Part shown: piece by piece, positions 46,035-58,065 of the stretch
Position numbering within the stretch: the stretch's first letter is position 1
Layout of the letters: every line of letters begins with the position of its first letter
Assembly (NCBI RefSeq): GCF_023716925.1
Contig: NZ_JAMQQG010000216.1
Coordinates: 1-58,065, forward strand
Origin: Frankia sp. R82
GTDB lineage: Bacteria; Actinomycetota; Actinomycetes; Frankiales; Frankiaceae
Length of the DNA: 58,065 bases
Direction of reading: 5' to 3'
The notes under the pieces: generated by a model
The model's input: only the letters and a program-made list of their open reading frames with translations
The model's database searches: none
What the model was told of the DNA's origin: nothing
Translations under genes and position numbers: made by a program

Positions 46035-47252
46035 TCATCCGCGGCTGGTGCCGCCGCAGTATCTCGGGTCGAGCACGGTCAGGCCGTTGGCCTGGGCGTT
46101 CACCGCGACGAACGAGAAGCAGTCGGCGGGCCGGCCAAAGTCGGCGGCGAAGTCGACCGGGGTGACCAGGCCACCGGCGGTGTAGTCCCTGACCGACCGC
46201 AGTCCGTCCACGAAGCTCTGCCGGGTCGGGCAGTCCCCGGCGGCCTCCAGGCCGCGGACGAACATGTCGGCGACGATGTAGCCGACGAGCGCCAGGGTCT
46301 GGTCGGCGTCCTGCAGCTCCGGTGCGTAGCTGACCATCGCCTGCCGGTAGGCCGCGGTCGCTGGCGACTGCAGCTGCGGCGGGACGTAGGCGGCGGCGCT
46401 CATCACACCGGCGAGGCGGGTACCGAAGTGGGCCAGCTGGGCGGAGTTCACGGCCGCCTGGTTGGCGAAGATCACCCTCGGAGCGACGCCGCTGTCCTGC
46501 GCGGTCGCGACCACCTGGGCGAACGAATCCGGGCTGATCGAACCGACCAGGGTGTCGAAGTTTCCCCGGCGCAGCAGGTCCACGACCGCGGCGATCTGGG
46601 TTGGCGTCGCGGTGTCGTCGACGACGGCGAGGTCACTGGAGATTCCGGCCGTCTGGAGGCTGGCCTGCACGTCCGCGCCGTTGGCGGAGGTGTAGGCACT
46701 GCCGATCGTCGGCGCGACGACGAGCGCACGGGTGCCGCCCCGCTGGCGCAGGAACGAGCCGATGGACGGTGACACGCCCTTGATGTACGAGAAGGTGAAC
46801 ATGTTGCGGTACCGGGCCCAGACATCCTCCACCCCGAGGCCCACGACCGGGATGGCGTGGGTGGACAGGTAGTCGGCGCTCCCGCTGGCCACCACGGACG
46901 TCTCGAGTATGCCGAAGACGTTCACGTTCTCCACGAGCTCCTGGGCCATCACCGCGTTGGTCGCGGCCTTGGCCTGGTCGTCCCGCCAGGTGTAGGTGAT
47001 CCGCCGGCCGTGCACGCCGCCGGCTTTGTTGGCCGCCCCCAGGCGTGCGTCGATCCCGGCACGGGCCGGGACGAAGGAACTCGAGCCGACGTTCGAATCC
47101 GGCAGCAGCAGGCCAACGTTGATGGCGTCCGCGGTGACTCCTGGCGTGGAACAGCTCACCGCCCGGTTGGACGAGTCGCCTCCGCCGCAGCCGACGAGCG
47201 CGGCCGTACACACGAGTGCAGCGGTCAGCACTGGCAGCAAACGGGGTGTCAC
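46035..47252 (-). CDS. LivJ-like (type 1) substrate-binding lipoprotein
   Basis: 405 aa from a GTG with AGGGAG 8 bases upstream. A signal peptide ends in a lipobox (ALVGCGGG). The mature part has the two-lobe type I binding fold of branched-chain amino acid/amide receptors (INVGLLLPDSNVGSSSFVPA, then ANKAGGVHGRRITYTWRDDQ, LVENVNVFGI, and a second lobe with VVVAPTIGS-like strands and YVPPQLQSP). It would bind a small amino acid or amide outside the cell. No ABC permease or ATPase genes accompany it, so it is either an orphan receptor or acts with a distant transporter. A clear inverted repeat lies in its leader. Confidence 0.85.
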   Translation of the reverse strand: MTPRLLPVLTAALVCTAALVGCGGGDSSNRAVSCSTPGVTADAINVGLLLPDSNVGSSSFVPARAGIDARLGAANKAGGVHGRRITYTWRDDQAKAATNAVMAQELVENVNVFGILETSVVASGSADYLSTHAIPVVGLGVEDVWARYRNMFTFSYIKGVSPSIGSFLRQRGGTRALVVAPTIGSAYTSANGADVQASLQTAGISSDLAVVDDTATPTQIAAVVDLLRRGNFDTLVGSISPDSFAQVVATAQDSGVAPRVIFANQAAVNSAQLAHFGTRLAGVMSAAAYVPPQLQSPATAAYRQAMVSYAPELQDADQTLALVGYIVADMFVRGLEAAGDCPTRQSFVDGLRSVRDYTAGGLVTPVDFAADFGRPADCFSFVAVNAQANGLTVLDPRYCGGTSRG

Positions 47253-47265
47253 TACATGATCTCCC

Positions 47266-47298
47266 TACGGTGATACTGAACGTCGTACAGTCACCGTA
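47266..47298. promoter_or_regulatory. 8-bp inverted repeat upstream of the LivJ-like gene
   Basis: TACGGTGA (47266-47273) and TCACCGTA (47291-47298) form a perfect dyad with a 17-base spacer, ending 13 bases upstream of the GTG start. It overlaps the RBS/leader region and lies in the most AT-rich part of this neighbourhood. Candidate operator or leader hairpin. Confidence 0.5.
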
Positions 47299-47425
47299 TT
47301 TTGATCAACCCAATAATTTAGCTATTTGTTCACAACGTGCCTGTGGCGCACATCGATGCAACACATCCGATATTCGGCGCGCAAAAATGTCCCAAAACGC
47401 CCAATAGGTACCACCGAATATTCGA

Positions 47426-47932
47426 TCAGGTACCCGCGTGATGAGGGCCGGCCGAGAACCGGCCTCTGGTCCGGCGCCGTCCGGCCATCCCGGTCGGCGC
47501 GGCCGGACCACCCGGCAGGAACCCGAACTCGGCCACCCAGTTGATTCGGCCGACCTCGGCGTCCGCCGGAACCATGGCGAAACTGCGCCACAGGAAGGCG
47601 ATCACCTCCGCTGCGGGCAGTTCCAGATCGGCGAGGCCGGACGGGCTGGACAGTCGCAGCGCGAGCGCCGACGCACCGGCAGCCACGGCCGGCCGGACCC
47701 GCACGTCGCCAAGGCCCACCGGCCGTCGGGTTCCCTCGGCGAGCAGCCGGCGGGCGAACCGCCAGACGATCTGGTCGCCCCCGGGCCCGCCGATCGTGAG
47801 GGTCACGGCGATCGGATCCGCCGCGTCGAAGCCAAGACCGACCAGAACTCGCCGCGTTCGCTCGCCCGGCCGCACCACCTGCACGTACATCACGCGCCGC
47901 AGAACTCCGCGCCGCCCCCAACGGCGGAACAT
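47426..47932 (-). CDS. SsgA-like (SALP) cell division/sporulation protein
   Basis: 168 aa, ATG at 47932 with AAGGAGG directly upstream. It follows the SsgA/SsgB pattern: DAADPIAVTLTI, IVWRFARRLLAEG, GLGDVRVRP, ALALRLSSPSGLADLELPAAEVIAFL and FAMVPADAE in order. SALPs recruit division and cell-wall enzymes during sporulation-specific division in actinomycetes. A short Arg/Gly-rich tail (about residues 145-168) is extra. It starts 34 bases after a serine-hydrolase (PBP-like) gene, so the two probably form an operon in which the hydrolase could act on the cell wall. Which SALP subtype is uncertain. Confidence 0.85.
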   Translation of the reverse strand: MFRRWGRRGVLRRVMYVQVVRPGERTRRVLVGLGFDAADPIAVTLTIGGPGGDQIVWRFARRLLAEGTRRPVGLGDVRVRPAVAAGASALALRLSSPSGLADLELPAAEVIAFLWRSFAMVPADAEVGRINWVAEFGFLPGGPAAPTGMAGRRRTRGRFSAGPHHAGT

Positions 47933-47966
47933 CCGCCCTCCTTCTCCTGCGCCGGCGCCGGCGCCG

Positions 47967-49493
47967 CTACTGCCAGCCGTGCGGATCGACGCCACCCGGT
48001 ATCCGGTCGGCCGGCGCGTAGGGCTCACGGGTGAACACGAACGACGCGACCTCCAGGTTCGCCAGCCGGCCGGTAGCGTCGCGGCGGGGGACGAGGGTCT
48101 CCCCGGCAAAATAGCCGTCGAGGCCCGTCCAGGTGCCTTCCGCAGGGCCCGGCCGCAGCCGCGAAGCCCGCCCGTACCGACCCTGCGGAACCAGAGACAA
48201 CCCACCGTCACCATGCACGTTCACCAGATAAGGTGCCGGACCCCAGTACCAGACACCAGTGATGTCCAACGGGACGCCGGCGGCCAACGGGGCAGGCACC
48301 CATTCGGCCGGCAGCGCCGGTTGCACGGTGTCGACCAACTCGACGAGGTCGAGCGCGAGCTCCCCCACCGCAACCCCGCTCGTCGCGTTCGCCATGGCCA
48401 CGGCGGCCGTGCCGACGGGACGACTCCACAGCGCGGCGACAAACCCCGGCATCGAGCCCCCATGCCCCACGAACACCGCACTCCCGCCGGTCCAGCCCAC
48501 ACCGCCCGTCCAGCCCACACCGCCCGTCCGGCCCAGGCCTGGCGCACCGCCTGGCCCGGCCACGCCGCCGGGCCGACGGATGAGCTGCACGCCCAGGCCT
48601 GCGCCGAGCTGCCACTCGCCGCTGTCTCCCTCGACGGCCGCCGGCTCCCGCATCTCGGCCAGGGTGTCCAGGGACAGGACGGCGTCGGTGTGACCACCGA
48701 GGACACCCGCCCAACGGACCAGATCGGTCGTGGTCGACCACAGTTGGCCGGCTGGTGCCATCACCCCGGCGTCATGCGCCGGCTCGGGCAGCAGCACGTC
48801 GGCATGCGGATGGACGGCGTACCCCTGCGCATGCGCAGGGACCGGCGCCACAGTGGTCCGGGTCAGCCCGAGGGGTGCCAGCAGCTCCCGCGCCAACGCC
48901 TGCTCCCAGCTCATCCCACGCAGCCGGGCGACCAGTTCGCCGAGGACGGCGAACCCGACGTTGGAGTAGTGATGGCGCCGGCCGGGACGAAACCGCTGTG
49001 GGCTCGGCCCGACCGCATGGGCAACCGTGGGATGCTCGCTCCCCGCAACCCGCTCCCACCAGGGCGGCGGTGTCTCGGCGGCGATCCCGCCGCGATGCGC
49101 CAGCAGCTCGGCGATCGTGCGGTCGCCCACCGCGGTGCCCGGCAGATGTTGATCGAGCGGATCGTTCAGGGACAACCGCCCCTCGTCCCGCAGCCGCAGC
49201 ACAAGCACCGCCGTGAACGTCTTGGTGATCGACCCGATCCGATACTGGGTGCCAGGCCCCGGCCCGACCCGTTCGCCCTGCACCGCACCCTCAGCATGGG
49301 CCGCATGCCCACCATCGGCCGCTCCTGCGGCCGGGCCCACCATGCGTCCCCGGCCCGCCGCCCAGATGGGCTGGCCGTCCCGGGCCACAGCCGCGACCAG
49401 CGACGGGGCGCGAGCACCCGCCTGCTCGACTGCCACGCGCCGCAGCAACTGCCGTTGCGTGTCAGCAAGCAGCGGTTCTGGTGGCGTCGACAT
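47967..49493 (-). CDS. Beta-lactamase/PBP-like serine hydrolase
   Basis: 508 aa, ATG at 49493 with GGGGGAGG 4 bases upstream. Class C beta-lactamase fold: catalytic Ser and Lys in SITKTFTAVL (near residue 90), the Tyr loop YSNVGFAVLGE, and the third motif FVGHGGSMPGF. These enzymes include D-aminopeptidases, esterases and PBP-like carboxypeptidases. No signal peptide at this start, so possibly cytosolic. An 18-bp tandem repeat near 48480-48535 gives RTGGVGWTGGVGWTGG just before the HGG motif, another in-frame expansion. The final about 90 residues are a beta-rich extra domain. Upstream of the SsgA-like gene. Confidence 0.85.
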   Translation of the reverse strand: MSTPPEPLLADTQRQLLRRVAVEQAGARAPSLVAAVARDGQPIWAAGRGRMVGPAAGAADGGHAAHAEGAVQGERVGPGPGTQYRIGSITKTFTAVLVLRLRDEGRLSLNDPLDQHLPGTAVGDRTIAELLAHRGGIAAETPPPWWERVAGSEHPTVAHAVGPSPQRFRPGRRHHYSNVGFAVLGELVARLRGMSWEQALARELLAPLGLTRTTVAPVPAHAQGYAVHPHADVLLPEPAHDAGVMAPAGQLWSTTTDLVRWAGVLGGHTDAVLSLDTLAEMREPAAVEGDSGEWQLGAGLGVQLIRRPGGVAGPGGAPGLGRTGGVGWTGGVGWTGGSAVFVGHGGSMPGFVAALWSRPVGTAAVAMANATSGVAVGELALDLVELVDTVQPALPAEWVPAPLAAGVPLDITGVWYWGPAPYLVNVHGDGGLSLVPQGRYGRASRLRPGPAEGTWTGLDGYFAGETLVPRRDATGRLANLEVASFVFTREPYAPADRIPGGVDPHGWQ

Positions 49494-50269
49494 CGGCCTC
49501 CCCCACTCGGGCCGGTGCACCCGAACCCGCAGGTTGGAGCATAGGCCCGCCGCTGCGCATCGGGGCGCCGGGCATGGCCGGGGGCTGGCCGTGCCCGGCG
49601 CCGGCATACCGGCCCGGCCCGCTCCGACCCGCATGCATACCCGGCCCGGAAAGAGACACCCACGATCTGGGGACGGAGCGGCCGGCACCACATTCCAGCA
49701 TCAGCCGCCCGACAGAAATTCGAACAACAAAAGAAGGCAACAGGACGGACTGGTGCGACCGCTCTGGATGCTTTTCCGTCGCAGCCCGGCAGGATGACCG
49801 GCAGGGAAGGGCTGAGGATTGAGGTCCGCCGCATCACAGCCGTTTGGACGGCAGCCAACAGGACCAAGGTCCATATAGGTTCCGCGTGCACCGCCGCATG
49901 ATGGATGAGGTGGCGCGGCCCTACGCGCCGCCGGGCGGAGCAGGAGTGACATGGCGGCGTTGGCGATTGTCCCGGAGGCGGAGCCGCGACCGCCCGACCA
50001 CGTCCGGCGAGCGACCCACGCCCGCCGACGCTCCCGGCACCCGGCCGGCCCCAACCGGCCGGCCCGGCTCCCCGCCGCACCCGCGTACCCCGGCGTCCGA
50101 CCACGGCGGGGCGGGCTCCACTGTCCGGGTAACCGTGCAGGTCATGGGACCCGTTGTCGGTCTCCGTTGCTGGCCGGACCGGAATTTCCCAGCTGGGCGA
50201 CGGCGCACCTGGCGTAACCGCGGTCGGCGATCCACGCCGGTCTCCCCCCGATCCGAGGACGGCCCTACT
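49494..50269. other. Divergent intergenic region, no gene seen
   Basis: About 775 bases between the serine hydrolase and the hemerythrin-like gene. The plus frame open from 49844 has no RBS or recognisable domain. I see no strong hairpin or RNA. Confidence 0.5.
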
Positions 50270-50734
50270 GTGTCTGACTACTGCTGGTGCCTGGCCACCC
50301 CGGCCATCGAGGAACTGATCCGGGAACACGACGAGCTCGTCGAGCTTTCCGCGCTCGCCCGCACGGCCTATAGGTGCGGCGATATCGAGGCACTGGTCGA
50401 GTGCTGCAGCGCGATCACGCAGGTTCTCGGGCCGCACACCGAGGTCCAGGAACGCGGTCTTTTCCCGCCCATGGCCGTCGAGTTTCCGGAGAAGATTGCT
50501 ATTCTGTGCGGCGAGCACCGCCGGATCGAGGCCGTTCTTGCCGGCGCGACCGATGGCACTGCCGGCACCGATCCCGCCTGGCCCGCGCGGGTCATCGAAA
50601 CGCTGACGCTACTGCGCCGGCACATCGTGAAGGAACAGGAAGGCCTCTTCCCGGCGGCGCTGTCCGTCCTGTCCAGCGAGGACTGGGAGCTGCTCGCTCG
50701 GATACGCGACCGTTGTGGCCAGCTGACCGCCTGA
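50270..50734 (+). CDS. Hemerythrin-like HHE domain protein
   Basis: 154 aa from the GTG at 50270 (GAGGA about 10 bases upstream). Two HHE motifs are visible: IREHDELVELS with HTEVQERGLFP, and CGEHRRIEAVL with HIVKEQEGLFPAA. These place His and Glu ligands for a non-haem di-iron centre on a four-helix bundle. Such proteins bind oxygen, NO or iron, or act in repair. Cytosolic. Two Cys at residues about 5 and 7 (YCWC) are unusual in this family. It lies about 340 bases upstream of idi on the same strand. Confidence 0.8.
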   Translation: MSDYCWCLATPAIEELIREHDELVELSALARTAYRCGDIEALVECCSAITQVLGPHTEVQERGLFPPMAVEFPEKIAILCGEHRRIEAVLAGATDGTAGTDPAWPARVIETLTLLRRHIVKEQEGLFPAALSVLSSEDWELLARIRDRCGQLTA

Positions 50735-51077
50735 TCAGCACTCCCGACCAGCACCACGTCGCGGCACACCGATCCGATGACCTTGTGTCCGATGACCTCG
50801 TGCGCCTCCCGCACACACCATGCGTCCACACCACCGTCCGTCGCCGCTGCCGGGCCAGGCCCAGGCCGGCCCGGCCCGGTTTCGGAGGGCCGCGGCGGGC
50901 CCTGCCCGCCATGGAGCTACCCCGCAGGGGCAAACCTGCAGGCCGGTGGGACACCGGTGGCGAGGTTCGACGCAGGATGTGAGCAGAGCTGCCCGGGCCC
51001 CGGGCGCGGACGGCCGGGGGCAGCGGGAGGATGGGCAGATCCCCTGCAAGCTGTTTCGGGAAGGCGAGGCAAGACGC
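50735..51077. other. Intergenic region upstream of idi
   Basis: About 340 bases. The frame of idi is open back to about 50820, but no RBS or conserved sequence supports an earlier start. No other feature is seen. Confidence 0.5.
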
Positions 51078-51662
51078 GTGAGTCCGCAAGCATCGGTTCC
51101 CCTCGTGGACATCGACGATCAGGTGGTGCTGCTCGACGCCGACCGCCAGCCCTGCGGGACGGCGCCGCGGCTCTCCGTACATGACCATGACACGCCCCTG
51201 CATCTGGCCTTTTCCTCGTACATCTTCGATGGCGACGGGCGGCTGCTCGTCACCCGTCGGGCGTTGGAGAAGCGGACGTGGCCGGGCGTGTGGACCAACA
51301 GCTGCTGCGGTCACCCCCGACCCGGCGAGCGGATGGAGACGGCCGTCGAGCGGCGGGTCGCGCAGGAGCTGCGTCTGGCCGTGACCGACCTGCGGTGCGC
51401 ACTCCCGGACTTCGCCTACCGGGCAACTGCCGCGGACGGGCTGGTCGAGAACGAGTTCTGCCCGGTCTACGTGGCGCGGGCGCTGGGCGACCCGGACCCG
51501 GATCCCGGCGAGGTGGTCGAGTGGCGGTGGGTCGAGTGGGCCGACTACCGCGTGACCGCCGAACGGGCCCCGTGGGCGCTGAGCCCCTGGTCCGTCGACC
51601 AGATGGCAGCCTTCGCCCGGGCCACCCATCCCCTGGCCATCACTGCCCGTTCTGGCCACTGA
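51078..51662 (+). CDS. idi: Isopentenyl-diphosphate delta-isomerase, type I
   Basis: 194 aa from the GTG at 51078 (GAGG 9 bases upstream). It interconverts IPP and DMAPP, balancing the two C5 units for prenyl diphosphates. The catalytic Cys lies in TNSCCGHPRPGE, the metal ligands in LHLAFSSYIFDGDG and RRVAQELR, and the second catalytic residue in VENEFCPVYVA. It is a typical Nudix-related type I Idi of normal length. It lies 1.5 kb upstream of the encapsulin/geosmin synthase genes, so it may raise supply of farnesyl diphosphate. The gap and a terminator mean it is a separate transcript. Confidence 0.94.
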   Translation: MSPQASVPLVDIDDQVVLLDADRQPCGTAPRLSVHDHDTPLHLAFSSYIFDGDGRLLVTRRALEKRTWPGVWTNSCCGHPRPGERMETAVERRVAQELRLAVTDLRCALPDFAYRATAADGLVENEFCPVYVARALGDPDPDPGEVVEWRWVEWADYRVTAERAPWALSPWSVDQMAAFARATHPLAITARSGH

Positions 51663-51718
51663 CCCGCTGCCAGGGACGGACGTTGACCCATCTGTGCCAG
51701 CAGGGTCCGGACATCCTC

Positions 51719-51760
51719 GTCGGTACTAGCACTAAAGAACTAGCGCCGACGGCATTTTTT
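51719..51760 (+). terminator. Probable Rho-independent terminator after idi
   Basis: An 11-base stem, GTCGGTACTAG with CTAGCGCCGAC (one G-T pair, one mismatch) and a 10-base loop, followed by GGCATTTTTT. It lies 57 bases after the idi stop. Confidence 0.75.
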
Positions 51761-53172
51761 CTGATCAGAACTAGCCAGAACCAGCGTGCCAACCTTTACT
51801 CAAGGTGACGTGTTCAACGCACAGTGGCCGAGCACGGGCCGCATTCAATATGCACCGCGTCGCGTTAGGATCACTCGTGGTCTACCGTGCCGCCTCGGGC
51901 CGGCAGCGGGGCCGGTCCGGATGCATCGGATCGCGAGGCACGGCCCGACCAGGATCCCCCGGGGCACTTGTACCGGCACCCGGACCCCCCGCGTCCGACC
52001 TGGCCGGGACCGGCCGCGAACATTCGCCCCGATGCCACCAACCCGTCGGGATCTGTATTGGCAACTCTCCAAGGTCCTTGACTGGGAGAGTATTTGGTCC
52101 CGGTTGAAATGGTGTGTCCCCGCAGTGGCCGGTGCTCCAGGCTGCGCGGCGGGTCGGCTGGCCAGTCTCCCGGCTCAGCCACCCGCCCGCCGGCCAGCCC
52201 ACTGACGGCCAGGCTGTCCCACCAGCCCACTCGCAGGTCCCAGCAGGTGACAGGCTGGTTCGACCGACCGGCGGCAACGACGTTCGCCACCCCGTCGCTC
52301 GCACCGGCGGCCTGCCCGGGCCGGACCGTCGGGCATAGTTCCGGCAACGCTCCCGCCGCATACCGTCCGTGGTGCGCCAAGCAGACGCCTCGATGGCCGA
52401 TACTCGCCCCCGCCGGGCTGGATGCCTGCCCGGATGCCGACCCCGAATACCTCTCGCCGCGACCCTGCCCGCTGTCCCCACAGCATCCGAGCGAAGCGGA
52501 CAGCACCATAATTACCTCACCTGCCCGAAAAGACGCGAAGAGAATCCCGACGTTGGCCACCCGCCACCCGGGAAAACGCCACCAGAATCCGCGCGAAGCT
52601 TTTCCGCGCCGACCCCGATGCTAACCGACGGTAACCTCGAGGATCTCGGCGCACGCCATGGCGGACCATGCGGTGACCAGTCCTCGATTGGTTCGCCAAA
52701 GCGCTTGCCGCCCGCGCCGGTCATGGGGGAGGCTTCCGGTGCACGCCGAGGAGCACTTCTTTCCGGATCATGAGTGCGGCACAACGTGCCAGCCGCGTGA
52801 CACCACGGGGGTTCTAGCGGTATGGAAAGATCGACGACGCGGTGTACGGAGCCCCAGCAAGAAGGATCTTTCTCGGGTCCGATTCTGCTGGGCTGATCCA
52901 CTCCGGTCACACCGAAAACTGCTGCCACGGGCTTGACCGAAGCCGCGGCAGCCGGCGTCATTCCTCGAAGAATTTTCGCTGCGGCGCAGCCTGGTGCGGA
53001 AATCCGCATGCTCCGGCGTCCGTAGTCGATCCACCATGCCCAGTCCTGGGTTTTCGGCCGGGGTCGTCGCCAGGTGCCACCGCTCTTACACCACCGCGGC
53101 GAGCCCTGCATTACCACGGCCAACCCTGCATCGCTACAGATTCTGCATCACCACAGAGAGGTGGAGCCCGAC
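51761..53172. other. 1.4-kb gene-poor region upstream of the encapsulin gene
   Basis: No ORF here has both an RBS and sensible composition. The last 70 bases before the encapsulin gene hold three copies of a (C/T)CTGCAT motif (53104-53111, 53124-53131, 53142-53148) spaced 18-20 bases. This stretch should contain the promoter of the encapsulin-geosmin pair. Confidence 0.5.
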
Positions 53173-56945
<3,773 letters not shown>

Positions 56946-57255
56946 CGTCACCCCCCAATCCGATCGGATTCGCCCGGTCGTGGTAGCTACCCCGCGCGTG
57001 GACACCCGCGCCATATCGGGATTGTCCGGGTACAAACGAACTCGTCGGGTGGCGGCACAGCCGCGACCGGGCGCGCCGGCGATCCCATCCTCGTGGCCGA
57101 GTGGTTTCGCGCGGTCGTAGGGCGTCGCAAGACCCAGCGGTCTCGCGCGGCCAGGCGACCGCGCGGCCGTCGGGAGTCGCCGTCGCTCGGTACCCGGCAC
57201 GGCGGCACCTGTGGTGGTCGCCGTGCGCGAGGGGAGCATCCGAGGGGGACGTGAC
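56946..57255. other. Intergenic region between geosmin synthase and a protein kinase
   Basis: About 310 bases. It holds a 14-bp perfect palindrome, AATCCGATCGGATT, at 56957-56970, directly after the geosmin synthase stop. No T-tract follows. No gene is seen. Confidence 0.5.
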
Positions 57256-58065
57256 GTGTCCTGGAAGTCCTTGCAGGCGGACGATCCATCCGCAGTAGGT
57301 CCATACCGGCTGGTCGGACGGATCGGCTCCGGCGGAATGGGCATCGTGTATCTCGGGGTGGACGCTGCCGGCGTCCGCGCCGCGGTCAAGGTGATGCGGG
57401 AGGAGTACGCGACCGACGAGAGCTCCCGCCACCGCTTCCACCGCGAGGCGGGCGCGGTCGCGCACATCGACAGTCCCCAGGTCGCCCGGCTGCTGGCCGC
57501 CGATGTGGACGGTGATGTGCCGTGGCTGGCCACCGAGTACGTCGAAGGGCCGACGCTGTTCGCGTCGGTCACCTCGGACGGCCCACTGTCCGGTGATGCG
57601 TTGTGGCGGCTCGCCGGCGGGCTCGCGGAGGCCCTCGCCGCCATCCACAGCGCCGGTGTCGTGCACCGCGATCTCAAGCCCGGCAACGTGATGCTCGCCC
57701 CCGACGGCCCGAAGATCATTGACTTCGGGATCGTGGCCGGCCCGCCCGGCACGATGACGGGTTCCGGCGTCGTGCTGGGCAGCATCGGATATCTCGCGCC
57801 CGAGCTGCTGACCACCACCCGGCGGGCCCGTCCGGCCGCCGACGTGTTCTCCTGGGGACTGACGGTCGCGTTCGCGGCCACCGGCCGGCCGCCGTTCGGA
57901 ACCGGTCAGCTCGACGAGTTGCTCTACCGGACCGTCTACAGCGAGCCGGAGCTCGGCGGTCTGCCCGCCCCGTTGCGGGGCGTGGTTGCGGCGGCGCTGC
58001 GCAAGAAGCCCGAGCGCCGACCGGACTCCCGCCGGCTGCGCGCCCAGGTCGCCGCCGCCGCGGCC
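57256..58065 (+). CDS. Serine/threonine protein kinase, N-terminal part (runs off window)
   Basis: 270 codons to the end of the window with no stop. GTG at 57256 with GAGGGGG about 8 bases upstream. It is a PknB-like Hanks kinase domain: Gly loop GRIGSGGMGIVYLG, AAVKVM Lys, catalytic VVHRDLKPGNVML, IIDFGIVAG activation-segment start, GSIGYLAPE and DVFSWGLTVAFAATGRPPF. All catalytic residues are present. The DLG variant is absent (DFG is kept). The C-terminal sensor or membrane part lies beyond the window. Substrate unknown. It may be a separate gene with its own promoter in the 310-base gap. Confidence 0.92.
   Translation, partial: MSWKSLQADDPSAVGPYRLVGRIGSGGMGIVYLGVDAAGVRAAVKVMREEYATDESSRHRFHREAGAVAHIDSPQVARLLAADVDGDVPWLATEYVEGPTLFASVTSDGPLSGDALWRLAGGLAEALAAIHSAGVVHRDLKPGNVMLAPDGPKIIDFGIVAGPPGTMTGSGVVLGSIGYLAPELLTTTRRARPAADVFSWGLTVAFAATGRPPFGTGQLDELLYRTVYSEPELGGLPAPLRGVVAAALRKKPERRPDSRRLRAQVAAAAA

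Noticed and set aside
51761-53172. ORFs of 130-200 codons in the gap before the encapsulin gene
   Set aside because: None has an RBS plus a recognisable domain, and frames overlap on both strands as expected for random GC-rich DNA.

Overview
The window is very GC-rich actinobacterial DNA. It uses GTG starts frequently, has long overlapping shadow ORFs on the opposite strand, and carries an SsgA-like sporulation/division protein, a family 2B encapsulin next to a geosmin synthase, MoxR/DUF58/TgpA genes, a DUF574-type methyltransferase and a glycine-riboswitch-controlled gcvP. A sporulating, geosmin-forming actinomycete is clear. Frankia or a close relative is my best guess, but that rests on gene content, not on a search. 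The first 111 bases are not genomic: they read as poly-C, then a degraded Illumina P5/Nextera adapter, so the window starts at a contig end.

Layout. (1) 224-8868 is a tightly coupled five-gene operon for an NRPS-independent (citrate/hydroxamate-type) siderophore: PLP decarboxylase, IucA/IucC synthetase, amine N-monooxygenase, second IucA/IucC synthetase and an unusual glutamine-synthetase-like ligase. Every junction is a 4-base overlap. A convergent MMPL exporter (8865-11246) follows. (2) 11429-18464, all on the minus strand: a GpgS-like glycosyltransferase, an FkbM methyltransferase, gcvP behind a tandem glycine riboswitch, and a PIG-L deacetylase. (3) 18585-24383, minus strand: a MoxR-DUF58-transglutaminase-like operon ending in a small unknown protein; the transglutaminase-like domain lacks its usual catalytic residues. 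(4) 24384-28295: a divergent intergenic region with strong hairpins, an anchored propeller-like protein, an AMIN-like lipoprotein behind a LuxR-gene remnant, and tRNA-Thr(TGT) with a textbook terminator. (5) 28296-32077: a looser accessory stretch with tandem repeats, a winged-helix-like protein and a HAF-repeat protein. (6) 32078-38359: a secreted GH26-like hydrolase, a DUF574 methyltransferase, an anchored GH3 protein, a DUF2278/lamin-tail protein, a protease-like remnant and a small unknown. (7) 38592-44611: an ABC exporter pair, an unusual interrupted inverted repeat, a NarL-type two-component pair and a GAF-EAL protein. (8) 45037-49493: a lipoprotein, a DUF1059 protein, a solitary branched-chain-amino-acid-type binding protein, an SsgA-like protein and a serine hydrolase. 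(9) 50270-56945: a hemerythrin-like protein, type I IPP isomerase, family 2B encapsulin and geosmin synthase. (10) 57256 to the end: the kinase domain of a Ser/Thr protein kinase running off the window.

The most striking systems are the encapsulin/geosmin synthase pair, with IPP isomerase upstream and a very strong hairpin between shell and enzyme genes, and the siderophore operon with a built-in glutamine-synthetase-like ligase. A window-wide theme is short tandem repeats (mostly 9, 15 or 18 bp) expanded in frame inside linkers and loops of otherwise conserved proteins, including the geosmin synthase and a histidine kinase.
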